Notes: generated by a model not told the origin, from the sequence alone. A DNA stretch of 30,462 nt from Psychrosphaera sp. (GCA_028098005.1 JAOHFM010000012.1:1-30462); one strand, 5' to 3'. Positions 1-8,985 are shown, counted from the stretch's first letter. Numbers and translations are program-made.

Positions 1-693
1 GCTTTCTAATCGAGAAATAAGGTTTTTATTGAGCTTTGGACTCGTTTTAATTTTGCGAAGAGCATTACTTGCGGCATTTATACTTTCTTGATAATTATCC
101 CATGTCGTTGGTGTGTTTGACGTAGCATTTGCCGTTAGGTGTTTTGACGAATAAGTAAAAAATCCGCGAAAATCGGCAGCGTGTGCAAGTAGTTCATGAT
201 TGTCGTTCAATTTTAATTCATTGATGAGCAAGCTAGAAAGGTTAAATATCTCATTGCTAATAGGTATGATTTTTTCCTGCAACAAATAGGTATGCCTAGC
301 AGGTAACTGGTTGTTTGTATAGCTAATATATAGCCAGTGGTTTAGTTCTAATGTTGTTAATCGCTTTTCGATTCGAGCATTCAAATCATCATCGCTTATC
401 GATTTTAACGTACTCCATTGCCCCCACAATAAGTCCCAGTCCTTTTTTAAAACATGATGAAAATCACTATAATGGCTCAGTTCGTCTTTTGTGCTATATA
501 AATGAAAAGATGGCTTCAATAATAGACTTTCAAATAACACAAAGCCGCTTTCTGCGTTTTCAACATTGTTCTGATAACTTTGGGTTTTGCTTAGAAAGAG
601 GTATCCCAATAAAAAGCTCAAGAGGAACAATGCTGAAATTGATACGGCTGTATATTTTGAGTGCTTTTCAAGCGCTATTTTTAGTCTACGCAT
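1..693 (-). CDS. Membrane-anchored sensor-like protein, N-terminal part (truncated by window edge)
   Basis: The minus frame from ATG at 693 stays open for 231 codons to the first base of the window, so the C-terminus is missing. The start overlaps the end of the upstream gene (TAACATG), which indicates translational coupling. The protein begins MRRLKIALEKHSKY, followed by one hydrophobic helix at about residues 14-34 and then about 195 polar, mostly helical residues with no second membrane segment yet. This is the usual shape of the N-terminus of a periplasmic-sensing histidine kinase, cyclase or chemoreceptor, but no output domain is visible, so the type of sensor is unknown. The partner upstream is a predicted periplasmic protein, so the pair may act as a ligand-binding protein and receptor. 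The reality of the gene is well supported; its role is inference. Confidence 0.75.
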   Translation of the reverse strand, partial: MRRLKIALEKHSKYTAVSISALFLLSFLLGYLFLSKTQSYQNNVENAESGFVLFESLLLKPSFHLYSTKDELSHYSDFHHVLKKDWDLLWGQWSTLKSISDDDLNARIEKRLTTLELNHWLYISYTNNQLPARHTYLLQEKIIPISNEIFNLSSLLINELKLNDNHELLAHAADFRGFFTYSSKHLTANATSNTPTTWDNYQESINAASNALRKIKTSPKLNKNLISRLES

Positions 694-694
694 G

Positions 695-1636
695 TTACGA
701 TTCTTCTTCGGTTAATCGCAACAAGTTGCTTAAAATATTGAAAATCGATTTATTCGCCGAGTTTATTGTTTGAGTCTGGCCAATAAAGCTTATTGGTGGT
801 GGAGATAAATCATTTATCGATTTTACATTAAGGCTTTGCAATTCAATATGCAGTAGGGTGATTAATACATATTCAGCTAAAAGCTCATCCTCAGGCCCCA
901 TATTTATAATTTGAAAAGGGACCACAGAATTGTCGTTAGGCTTAATTTTTTGCATGAGCTTGAATGCGTCTAAAAGCGAAAAATACAAATTGTTTGAAAT
1001 ATCTTCACCTTGAATACTCTCCCACTCCACCACTCTTTTATACCCTAAGTTAACTAACGTACGTTTTAAGAGGTAATCGATTTGTAATGCTCTTAGGTCA
1101 ATTAGTTTTTGCAAAGCGGTGTTGTCCACATTTCTATAAAGGGTATTTAATATAGAAAATAGACTTTTAAAAAGCGCAGTCTGAGTGTGCTCTATTAAAC
1201 TTGGCTTGGGTGTTTTTGATATACTTTTTTCTATCTGAAGTTGGCACGCAATGTAAGCCTCATTCATTAACAAAGCTCGATAGAGTTGCAGTTCAGACAA
1301 GTTGTTTGAAGCACTGGCATTAGTAAGTAAAACAACATGTGAGGTGTTTTGTTGTGCCCAAAGTTGCATTAGATTCAACGTTGCGAAAGACAAACTCAAA
1401 TTATGCTTAATATTAATATTGTTAACTTTTAACTTTAAGTCCGGTACTCGATTAAACCTTTTAGATTTTTCCAAAGTCGATTGCATACTTGTTACGACGG
1501 CCACTTGCTCGGATTGGGAAAACTTATGCTTTAACGAGTAGCTTGAATTAAAGTCAGACTGATAATGTTGCATGTGTTTTTCGAAGTCATCACAAGCGTT
1601 GCCCTCAACAATAAAGGAAGACAAAAGTGCCAACAT
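695..1636 (-). CDS. Predicted periplasmic protein of unknown function
   Basis: This is a 313-residue protein that I do not recognise. It starts with a short hydrophobic stretch ending SSFIVEGNA before Cys15, which looks like a signal peptide cut by signal peptidase I. The residue pattern before the Cys does not fit a lipobox. Reading upstream of the ATG, the in-frame codons stay hydrophobic back to a TAG at 1694-1696, without ATG, GTG or TTG. A rare start codon could therefore lengthen the signal peptide; ATG 1636 is the first standard choice. The mature part is soluble, leucine- and asparagine-rich and mainly helical. Its stop overlaps the start of the membrane-anchored sensor-like gene downstream, so the two form an operon and may work together. 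Confidence 0.7.
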   Translation of the reverse strand: MLALLSSFIVEGNACDDFEKHMQHYQSDFNSSYSLKHKFSQSEQVAVVTSMQSTLEKSKRFNRVPDLKLKVNNINIKHNLSLSFATLNLMQLWAQQNTSHVVLLTNASASNNLSELQLYRALLMNEAYIACQLQIEKSISKTPKPSLIEHTQTALFKSLFSILNTLYRNVDNTALQKLIDLRALQIDYLLKRTLVNLGYKRVVEWESIQGEDISNNLYFSLLDAFKLMQKIKPNDNSVVPFQIINMGPEDELLAEYVLITLLHIELQSLNVKSINDLSPPPISFIGQTQTINSANKSIFNILSNLLRLTEEES

Positions 1637-1795
1637 AAGGGCGAAATTGAGTAATAGTCCTTGGTTACAAAGCAGAATAATAAACCTAATTAGCTAATTG
1701 ATAAAAAAGAGTATAGTTAATAAAAATGTAGTTGCTAAAAAAGCAATTTGAAATTATTTAGACTACAGTTTGTAGCAACCATAGGAGCGCTCAAT

Positions 1796-2272
1796 GTGAA
1801 CAACAAACAGTCGTTAAAACAGCTCGCTTATATAAGCAAAGCTCAAGAGTTTATAGACGAAAAGGCCCTTGTTGATATTCTCGAGTTTGCAGTCGACAAT
1901 AATCAAAAACTTGAGATCACTGGTTTTTTACTGTTTGGTGAGGGCTGTTTTGTTCAAGTTATTGAAGGTCCGCAAGGCAATATTGATGACCTTTACTCTA
2001 AAATTACTTTAGACAATAGGCACCGAGATGTAGTTCGAACTCTATATCAAGATATTGATGAGCGTTTATTTGAACATTGGCACATGTCGTTTAAACGATT
2101 TGAGTTACCAAGAGACAAGGTTGTAGAGGGGTTCAGTGATTATTTGGAAAGCTATTTTTCAGATGAATTAGACAAGCACTTTAATCATAAAGAGGGCTTG
2201 GCAGCTGGCCATCAAATAGCCATTGATATCATTAAAATGATGAGAAAGAGCTATGTAACTAGAGACAAATAG
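1796..2272 (+). CDS. Short BLUF-domain blue-light sensor
   Basis: A 158-residue BLUF (blue light using FAD) photoreceptor. With the start at GTG 1796, the hallmark residues line up at a constant offset of nine with AppA: Tyr12 (Y21), Asn36 (N45), Gln54 (Q63), Trp95 (W104) and Met97 (M106). The motifs ITGFLL, FVQVIEGP and DNRHRD are typical. The start is decided by AGGAG at 1783-1787, eight bases before the GTG. A TTG at 1748 would add 16 residues but has no ribosome binding site and would push the domain inward. About 45 residues follow the core, as in other short BLUF proteins, with no output enzyme attached, so signalling must go through a partner protein. The gene is divergent from the sensor-like operon on its left. 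Confidence 0.9.
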   Translation: MNNKQSLKQLAYISKAQEFIDEKALVDILEFAVDNNQKLEITGFLLFGEGCFVQVIEGPQGNIDDLYSKITLDNRHRDVVRTLYQDIDERLFEHWHMSFKRFELPRDKVVEGFSDYLESYFSDELDKHFNHKEGLAAGHQIAIDIIKMMRKSYVTRDK

Positions 2273-2358
2273 TTTGTAACAAATAATATTTGTATGTTCT
2301 ATAAATAGCGTTATTCTGGAGCCAATAAATAAATTATTGTTAAAGAGTACTTTGCTTT

Positions 2359-3951
2359 ATGGATAGCCAATCAGCACAGGCAACACCTCCCCACCCACAT
2401 GATTCAACTCAAGACCCTAAAGAACTAGCCCCCATTAAATCAAATCAGCGGATCACAGTGATGGATTTACTGCGCGGTTTTGCCTTGATTGGTATTTTGC
2501 TGATGAATATTGAATGGTTTAATCGACCAATATCTGAATTGCTAAGTTTTGATTTCACTGAAACCGGTAGCGACTTCGCCTCTAGCTGGTTGGTTATGGT
2601 GTTTATACAGGGCAAGTTTTATAAGCTATTTGCTTTATTATTTGGTATGGGCTTTGCCGTCATGCTGCTGCGAGCCGAAGAAGTTGGCCGACCCTTTAAA
2701 GCTTGGTTTACCAGAAGGATGCTCGTTCTCTATATTATTGGTCTAGCACATATGGCTTTTTTTTGGGGCGGCGACATACTTCATGATTATGCGGTTGCAG
2801 GCATGATGTTATTAGGCGTTGTATTATTGATGCGCACAAAGCGGTTAGCCAAACGAAACCGTCCTGCAGTATTTGCCAAAATTGGTTTCTTTATGATGAT
2901 ATTCCCACTTTCGATTTCCATATTAGTTGGCACCATATTTGGTGCAGCGAGTGACCAAAAAGACCTTAATGAAACATGGACTGAAGAAGTACAAATTTCA
3001 GAATTAACTAATCGTATGGTTGAACTGTCTAAAGCTGATGGTAGTTTTAAGTTATCTAAAGAACAGTATGAAGGGCTTTCAGAGCCAACCGGTGAAACTC
3101 CAAATTCAGAGTTGGAGTTAGACTCATCGCTTAATAATCCAATAGCGACAAATGACAACGACCTCTCTGACAACAACGAGTTAAAAGAGTTGGCAGAAGC
3201 CGATTCAGAATTTGAGGTTGCTGAGTTAACTATTGATGACAAAGCCCTCAATAAATTTGAAGGTAAACAAAAGCAAGCTTACCGATATGAGAAAGAAAAA
3301 GAAGCACTTAAAAGTGAGAGTTACTGGGAAGTAACCAAGTACCGTTGGGAATATGCGGTTAAAAGCTTACCAAATTCATTGTTCTTTGGTTTAGGTATTG
3401 TATTGCCATTGTTTTTAGTTGGTTACTGGCTTGTTGCCAGTGGTCGCATGCGAAATATTGAAGAGCACCATGCATTCTTTAAAGTCATGGCGGTAGGTGG
3501 TATGACTTTGGGTATTGTTTTAAGTGTTGGGCCAGCAATGATATTAATGCACCCAGCAGGACAAGACTCTATGGTGATTAATTCTGTTGCAAACAGTATG
3601 TTTTATATAGGTCAGCTTGTGCTGTGTGCGGGTTACTTAGGTGCGTTTGCGCTGTTGAGTTTAAAACCTAGGTTTCAAACTTGGTTTGGTTGGTTGTCAC
3701 CTTTAGGTAAGATGGCACTGACGAATTACATTATGCATTCAGTTATTTTATCAACGCTATTTTATGGTTATGGTTTTAACCAATTTGGCGAAATTCCAAG
3801 AAGTGAGCAAATGTTAATCGTAGCTGCGATTATAGCGGCGCAGGCCATTGTCAGTAGTTTGTGGTTGAAGTTCTTTAATTATGGGCCTTTAGAGTGGTTA
3901 TGGCGCAGTGCTACATATTTAAAAGTACAGCCGTTGAGAAAGACAGCTTAA
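2359..3951 (+). CDS. DUF418 (YeiB-type) polytopic membrane protein with acidic insert
   Basis: A 530-residue inner-membrane protein. The N-terminal MDLLRGFALIGILLMNI segment (residues 35-51) is the signature of the DUF418/YeiB family. Further helices follow at about 76-105, 120-135, 146-160, 172-195, 340-360, 370-395, 408-430, 448-470 and 480-500. The C-terminal half (GKMALTNY around 448, ending near GPLEWLWR) is the DUF418 domain. Members I know of are usually about 380-430 residues. The excess here is a hydrophilic, Glu/Asp-rich stretch at about 198-320 between two helices, which has no hydrophobic segment and looks disordered or coiled. The function of the family is unestablished; a transport or acyl-modification role has been suggested. 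The stop is followed at once by the start of yqfB (TAACATG). Confidence 0.85.
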   Translation: MDSQSAQATPPHPHDSTQDPKELAPIKSNQRITVMDLLRGFALIGILLMNIEWFNRPISELLSFDFTETGSDFASSWLVMVFIQGKFYKLFALLFGMGFAVMLLRAEEVGRPFKAWFTRRMLVLYIIGLAHMAFFWGGDILHDYAVAGMMLLGVVLLMRTKRLAKRNRPAVFAKIGFFMMIFPLSISILVGTIFGAASDQKDLNETWTEEVQISELTNRMVELSKADGSFKLSKEQYEGLSEPTGETPNSELELDSSLNNPIATNDNDLSDNNELKELAEADSEFEVAELTIDDKALNKFEGKQKQAYRYEKEKEALKSESYWEVTKYRWEYAVKSLPNSLFFGLGIVLPLFLVGYWLVASGRMRNIEEHHAFFKVMAVGGMTLGIVLSVGPAMILMHPAGQDSMVINSVANSMFYIGQLVLCAGYLGAFALLSLKPRFQTWFGWLSPLGKMALTNYIMHSVILSTLFYGYGFNQFGEIPRSEQMLIVAAIIAAQAIVSSLWLKFFNYGPLEWLWRSATYLKVQPLRKTA

Positions 3952-3952
3952 C

Positions 3953-4309
3953 ATGACAAACAACGTTGCAAACAATATGACTAACAACACGGAAGCGCCA
4001 AAGGACATTACGTTCTTTGAGCGCTTTGAAAAAGACATATTAAATGGCAACAAGACCATTACTATTCGTGATGCTGCGGAGTCACATTTTAAGGTAGGTA
4101 GTGAAGTACAGGCTTCTACCTTCGAAGATAATAGATGGTTTTGTGCACTTAACGTTTTGTCAGTGACGCCAATAAAGGTTGATGATTTGTCTGGTGTCCA
4201 TGCAAGGCAAGAAAACATGACATTGACAGAGCTAAAGTCTGTAATCGAAGATATTTATCCAGGTATCACAGACTTGTATGTTATTGAGTTTAAAAAAATC
4301 AGCCTCTAA
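3953..4309 (+). CDS. yqfB: N4-acetylcytidine amidohydrolase, ASCH domain
   Basis: A 118-residue protein closely matching E. coli YqfB, which hydrolyses N4-acetylcytidine to cytidine and acetate. The ASCH-fold motifs ITFFERFEKDIL, NKTITIRD, SHFKVG, QENMTLTELK and DIYPG are all present. The catalytic Lys, Thr and Glu known from E. coli (K21, T24, E74) correspond to K34, T37 and E87. The protein is about 13 residues longer at the N-terminus, with an Asn-rich MTNNVANNMTNNTEAP leader. A second in-frame ATG at 3977 would shorten this, but no ribosome binding site favours it. The gene starts one base after the DUF418 stop and is probably co-translated with it. Its last 11 bases overlap the end of the convergent halogenase gene. 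Confidence 0.93.
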   Translation: MTNNVANNMTNNTEAPKDITFFERFEKDILNGNKTITIRDAAESHFKVGSEVQASTFEDNRWFCALNVLSVTPIKVDDLSGVHARQENMTLTELKSVIEDIYPGITDLYVIEFKKISL

Positions 4310-5822
4310 ACGGGGCGTTCTTCATTAAATACATTTCGTGACCCGTTGCTGTTGCTGCCAACCCTTTCATATTGTTATAAATGCCATCCAAAGTTCGGCT
4401 TAAATCTAATTCATTTTTGGCTGCCATTATTGGCCCAACTGTATCAGGGTAAACATGCTGGCCTGTTAGCACAGCCATCCAGTTGTCCTGCTTAAATAGC
4501 TCTTTGTCATGAACGGACAAGTGACCATGCTCCTTGTAAAGCTCTATACGCGATTTTAAGCTATCAGGTATGTCCATATTCTTACAATATCGCCAATACT
4601 CACTGTCATCGCGTTCAGTAGCCTTATAGTGAAGGATTATAAAGTCTTTGATGGCTTCGTATTCTTTGGCGGTAGAGTTATTGTATTCTTGTTGTAACAA
4701 TGGGCTCATAGATGCATCCGGGAACAAGCGCACTAAACGCATAATACCCGACTGAATTAAATGCAGGCTGGTGGATTCTAATGGCTCTAAAAAGCCAGCG
4801 GATAATCCAATTGCAACACAGTTTTTATGCCAGAACTTAGCACGTTTACCCGTTTTAAATTTAATATGATTGGGTTCAGTTAATGTTGGTCCTTCAACCG
4901 TATCTAACAGTAACGCTTGAGCTTCATCTTGCTGCATAAACTCACTGGCGTAAACATTACCATTGCCCATTCTAGTTTGAAGCGGAATACGCCACTGCCA
5001 GCCCGCGTGGTGCGCAATTGAACGCGTGTAGGGCTTAAGTTGAGACATATGAGCGGTTTGCACCGCCACGGCTCTGTCGTTTAGCAGGTGTTCATGCCAT
5101 GATTCAAACTCTACTTTGAGGGTTTTACCCAAAAGTAAGGCCTGCTGACCTGAGCAATCCACAAAGAAGTCTGCATTAATTTGTTCGCCACTTTCTAGGC
5201 TAACGCACGAGATAGAGCCGTCGGACTCGCTTGTAGTTACATCAATAATTTTGCCTTCTCTGCGCCGCACGCCTTTCTTTTCAGCGTATTGACGAAGGAA
5301 TTGTGCGTATTTAGCCGCATCAAAGTGATAAGCATAATCAAATTTTGACGCAAGCGACTGTGGATCAGTACTTGGTTTTTGAAATTTGTTATTACTGGCT
5401 AGATGCCACGCAATTGAAAACTCTTGCAAGTCTCGTTTATAACCTTCACTCCGAGCTTTTAGCCAATAATAAGGAAAAGACATGTAGTCAAAATCAACCG
5501 CAAAAGAACCAAAAGGGTGCATGTACTTGTGGTTTAACTTAGTCCAGTTTTCAAACTCAATAGCAAGCTTAATGCTTCCATTGCATGAAGATAGAAACTC
5601 TGTTTCATCTATTTCAAGAATACGATTAAAGTTTTGTATTGGCGGTATTGTTGCTTCGCCAACGCCAATGGTGCCAATTTGTTCGGACTCAACAAGTGTA
5701 ATTTTTACACTGTTTCCAAGTTGCTTGGATAACATAGCGGCGGTCATCCAACCGGCACTGCCGCCACCAACAATAGCAACTGACTTTATATGTTTAGCGT
5801 TGTTGTTTTTGATATCTGACAT
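4299..5822 (-). CDS. Flavin-dependent tryptophan-halogenase family protein
   Basis: A 507-residue flavin-dependent halogenase (PF04820) of the PrnA/RebH class. The FAD-binding GGGSAGWMTAA is at 19-29. The catalytic lysine that forms the chloramine or guides HOCl is K85 in SIKLAIEF (PrnA K79). A VDCSG strand is at 221-225, the family signature WQWRIP at 275-280, and the active-site glutamate of LEPLEST is E349 (PrnA E346). All catalytic residues are present, so the enzyme should be active given a reduced-flavin supply. It lies downstream of the TonB-dependent receptor on the same strand, but a hairpin terminator stands between them, so it has reduced read-through or its own promoter. Such halogenases recur beside TonB receptors in marine gammaproteobacteria. 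Their true substrate there is unknown, and free tryptophan should not be assumed. Confidence 0.9.
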   Translation of the reverse strand: MSDIKNNNAKHIKSVAIVGGGSAGWMTAAMLSKQLGNSVKITLVESEQIGTIGVGEATIPPIQNFNRILEIDETEFLSSCNGSIKLAIEFENWTKLNHKYMHPFGSFAVDFDYMSFPYYWLKARSEGYKRDLQEFSIAWHLASNNKFQKPSTDPQSLASKFDYAYHFDAAKYAQFLRQYAEKKGVRRREGKIIDVTTSESDGSISCVSLESGEQINADFFVDCSGQQALLLGKTLKVEFESWHEHLLNDRAVAVQTAHMSQLKPYTRSIAHHAGWQWRIPLQTRMGNGNVYASEFMQQDEAQALLLDTVEGPTLTEPNHIKFKTGKRAKFWHKNCVAIGLSAGFLEPLESTSLHLIQSGIMRLVRLFPDASMSPLLQQEYNNSTAKEYEAIKDFIILHYKATERDDSEYWRYCKNMDIPDSLKSRIELYKEHGHLSVHDKELFKQDNWMAVLTGQHVYPDTVGPIMAAKNELDLSRTLDGIYNNMKGLAATATGHEMYLMKNAPFRG

Positions 5823-5883
5823 AACTTTAATGTTTCTTATTATTTGTATTTAGAATAACCAGGTTTTGACTTTTGCTCCAGAT

Positions 5884-5910
5884 AAAAAAACTGCCGCATA
5901 AGCGACAGTT
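5884..5910 (-). terminator. Rho-independent terminator after the TonB receptor gene
   Basis: Read on the minus strand, AACTGTCGC-TTAT-GCGGCAGTT forms a nine-base-pair stem with one G-U pair, followed by a run of T residues. It lies about 28 bases past the receptor stop codon and before the halogenase start, so it should cut receptor transcription from the halogenase. Confidence 0.8.
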
Positions 5911-5937
5911 TTAATAAAGGAGAAAATCGATGTTGGA

Positions 5938-8900
5938 TTAGAACTTAGCGTTCAAGCCAACATAGAATTGACGACCAAAGTACTGAAGTGTACCTGTAGC
6001 AGCCTGGTTACCAAAGTAAGAACGGTTAGGTTCATCTGTAAGGTTATTTACAGAGAATACACCTTGTAGTTCTTCAGTGAATTGGTAAGACGCTTGATAG
6101 TCAACAATTAGCTCTTCAGCGAAGTAAGCTTTTTGTTCATCACCAATAGCAATCTGATTACCAACGTACTCTTCACGGTAACGTGCGTTTATACGAGTAG
6201 AGAATTTATCGTCGTAATCATAGAATACCGTTGCAGACCAAACACGCGGTGAAAGGAATGGGTAAGGTGTTGATTGGTCACCTAGACCTGATACAGCTTC
6301 AAACTCAGAAGTCACTTCACTGTCTGTGTAAGAGAAGCTCGCAGCGACACCTAAACCTTGCCACATTTCTGGTAAGAAACTGAACGTTTGCGTATACGCA
6401 ATTTCAGCACCGCGGAAGTAACCGCCTTTACCATTATTTAGCAATACAGAGTAATCACCCGACGCAACTGGAACACCGTTATTATCTACGGTAGGAGCAG
6501 TAATGCCGTCAGCTTCAAAGTTGTAATCTTGAATAGTTACTTTCTCTGGGAAGTTTTCAATATCTTTGTAATAAAGCGCAAAGATAATCGCACCATCTGT
6601 TTCAACAAAATAATGTTCTAATGAAAGATCAAACTGTGTTGCGTAGAAAGGGCGTACTTCTGGTGAAGTATCACGATTCAAATCAGCTTCTTTAACCGCT
6701 GGGTCAAATTCATCTGTATTGTAAGACCACGCGCCGCTTACGGCCATGTCACCCATATTAGGACGAGACATAACTTTAGCAGCAGCAAAGCGTAGTTGAT
6801 CTTGGTCAGTTAACTGGAAGTTTAAGTTAATAGACGGCAATACGTCAGTATAATCAATACCTAAAGTGGTGTGTTTATATACCGTTTTAGTCACACCAAA
6901 ATCATCTGTAATTGGGTCGCCATCATTTTTGATAACTGGATCTTCAACACCAATTGCATTTTGTTCAGTATGAATAACTCGAACACCAACATTACCCGTT
7001 AAAGGCAAACCAAATAGTTCAGTATCTAAGTTTGCTTGGAAGTATGCAGCAAGCGTTTCTTCTTTAATTTCACTTTCTTGCCAAATAGTCCAGTCATAAC
7101 GCCAATCTTTACGCGCTTGCGTATCTTCGTCACCTAACCAAATGTTTTCAATATAAGTATTGTCTACAGAAATGAAAGCTGGGAAGTGAGCAAAGTCACC
7201 TTGCAATTGAACTACTTCGTAGTCACCGTCTTGCAGCTGGTAAGGACGGAATGTTTCACTTTCAATTGGTTCACCATTTTCATCATAACCCAATACATAG
7301 TTACCGTTACGAAGGTTCACACCATATCCGGCGATGTCTGCATAGTTATAAGCTTGACGAGCACTCTTATACTTACGGTCTGCCCAACGAATACCCGCTT
7401 CAAAAGATGAAAAATGATCGCTATCTAAAGAATATTTAAAGTCTACACTTGCAGAGTTCGATTCGTTGTTTTCTAAATGTGGATACTTTTCTAATGAACC
7501 AACCATCATGCGGTTAGGGTCAGTTAAAGCATTAGTCACATCTGGATTAAAAGAAAGGTTCGGTAGGCTTAAACCGTTAGTTTCAAAGTTAACAACAATG
7601 TCATCAGTAACTACTGGGTTCATTGCAGATGCATCTTCAAAAATAGCTAAACGCATTACTTCGTCACGGTAATCAGATTCACCCTCAGAGTGAGAGATGT
7701 CAAAATCTACCACTAAGTTGTCATTTACAATCCATTCCGCATTTACACCAAACGACATAACTTCACTTTCTGTTGTGTTGTCATCCGCTTGCGTTTGCAG
7801 CGTTAGAGTGTTGCTGAAACGAGGGTATGGAGGGTTGTCGTTTACGTCACCACGGTCTCGGTAGTAAGAACCACCAACTAAGTATTCACCGTTGTCACCC
7901 GCAAGTATAGGGTTTTCGAAATCGATTGATGAACCATCTAAGATAGATCCGATACCGTTTATACGATAACCACGATCAATACCTTCTGAATCAAACTTAG
8001 AGTAAAAACCGTCTGCTTTAATAGTTAGAGAGTCATTTGGTCTAAACGAGATAGAGCCCATTAAACCTTGACGAAGCTCTTCACCACCACGAGCCATTAA
8101 CTCAAAGCCTTGAGGAACAATATAATTACCAGATTCGGTGCCGTTTTCAACGCCATTTTCGTCATAAGTTGGTAGTGTTAGACCACCATCTTGTGCGCCA
8201 TCAAAAGGCAGTACGCCTAAGCGAGGCTGATAATTAACAAACTGAGTGGAAATGCGAGGTTGTTGCAAACGAGCATAACCTAGAGAAACACCAACGGTTT
8301 CATCCATGAACTTACCTTGGTAAGCAACACTAAAGCGATTGCCTAGTGGATCTGCATCTGGATGTTCGTCAGCTGAATCGTTGTAGCTTAACTTTGTTTG
8401 GATAGCAAAAGAGTGATCTTTATCGTTATCTAGTGCGTCGGCTGTTTGCAATTCAATTGAACCTGCAACACCACCTTCTACTAAAGACGCTTTTTGAGAT
8501 TTGTATACTTGTACTTGGTTAATAAGTTCAGAAGGATATTGGTCAAACTGAACTGAACGTCCACCTTGGTCAGTAACAACTTCACGACCGTTTAGCGTTG
8601 CGAATACAAAACCGCCTGACATACCACGAATGTTCAATTCACTAGACTGGCCGCCTGAACGGACAGCTGTAACACCAGGTAGTCGAGAAATTGCATCGGC
8701 GATAGACACGTCAGGTAGAGCGCCCATATCATCGGCTGATACGGCTTCTACAACGGTGTCTGAATATCGTTTTGTATTAAGAGATTTAATAAGGCTGCGT
8801 CGGAAACCGCGAACTTCGATTACTTCAACGTTTGATTCTTTTTCTGCTTCTGCTGTAGCTTTTGCTTCAGCTATTGCCTTTTTATCTTTGTCGGTTTCTT

Positions 8901-8985
8901 CTACCGCATAAGATGGCATCGAAGCGATAGTGACGCCGCCCAGCATTAAAGCTAGCGTAAGCGCACTTGGCTTGAACTTTTTCAT
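5938..8985 (-). CDS. TonB-dependent outer-membrane receptor (probable maltodextrin uptake)
   Basis: A 1015-residue TonB-dependent receptor. A signal peptide (residues 1-27, cut after PSYA) is followed by an Ala/Glu/Lys-rich linker, a TonB-box-like VEVIEVRG at 53-60 and a plug domain at about 70-183 (motifs LPDVSIADAISRLPGV, LNIRGM, LVEGGVAGSIELQT). A 22-strand barrel then ends in the expected aromatic residue (GLNAKF). The start has GAGGAA six bases upstream. Length and plug match the CarbonHydrate-type receptors of Caulobacter, Xanthomonas and Alteromonadales (for example MalA). The maltodextrin substrate is inferred from divergent transcription with a CBM41-containing lipoprotein and from the pullulanase, GH31 and MFS genes nearby. 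The divergent gap holds promoter and operator-like elements. Confidence 0.92.
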   Translation of the reverse strand: MKKFKPSALTLALMLGGVTIASMPSYAVEETDKDKKAIAEAKATAEAEKESNVEVIEVRGFRRSLIKSLNTKRYSDTVVEAVSADDMGALPDVSIADAISRLPGVTAVRSGGQSSELNIRGMSGGFVFATLNGREVVTDQGGRSVQFDQYPSELINQVQVYKSQKASLVEGGVAGSIELQTADALDNDKDHSFAIQTKLSYNDSADEHPDADPLGNRFSVAYQGKFMDETVGVSLGYARLQQPRISTQFVNYQPRLGVLPFDGAQDGGLTLPTYDENGVENGTESGNYIVPQGFELMARGGEELRQGLMGSISFRPNDSLTIKADGFYSKFDSEGIDRGYRINGIGSILDGSSIDFENPILAGDNGEYLVGGSYYRDRGDVNDNPPYPRFSNTLTLQTQADDNTTESEVMSFGVNAEWIVNDNLVVDFDISHSEGESDYRDEVMRLAIFEDASAMNPVVTDDIVVNFETNGLSLPNLSFNPDVTNALTDPNRMMVGSLEKYPHLENNESNSASVDFKYSLDSDHFSSFEAGIRWADRKYKSARQAYNYADIAGYGVNLRNGNYVLGYDENGEPIESETFRPYQLQDGDYEVVQLQGDFAHFPAFISVDNTYIENIWLGDEDTQARKDWRYDWTIWQESEIKEETLAAYFQANLDTELFGLPLTGNVGVRVIHTEQNAIGVEDPVIKNDGDPITDDFGVTKTVYKHTTLGIDYTDVLPSINLNFQLTDQDQLRFAAAKVMSRPNMGDMAVSGAWSYNTDEFDPAVKEADLNRDTSPEVRPFYATQFDLSLEHYFVETDGAIIFALYYKDIENFPEKVTIQDYNFEADGITAPTVDNNGVPVASGDYSVLLNNGKGGYFRGAEIAYTQTFSFLPEMWQGLGVAASFSYTDSEVTSEFEAVSGLGDQSTPYPFLSPRVWSATVFYDYDDKFSTRINARYREEYVGNQIAIGDEQKAYFAEELIVDYQASYQFTEELQGVFSVNNLTDEPNRSYFGNQAATGTLQYFGRQFYVGLNAKF

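Noticed and set aside
351..773. A 140-codon open frame on the plus strand.
   Set aside because: The minus strand here is open over the full 231 codons to the window edge, begins with a coupled TAACATG junction and gives a sensible membrane-anchored protein. The plus frame has no ribosome binding site and overlaps two genes.
2279..2293. Perfect AT palindrome ACAAATAATATTTGT between the BLUF and DUF418 genes.
   Set aside because: It is too AT-rich for a stable hairpin, has no T run for termination, and no second copy was seen to support an operator.
5916..5940. AAAGGAG followed by ATG TTG GAT TAG on the plus strand, resembling a start region.
   Set aside because: It gives a three-codon peptide antisense to the end of the TonB receptor gene, with nothing downstream on that strand.
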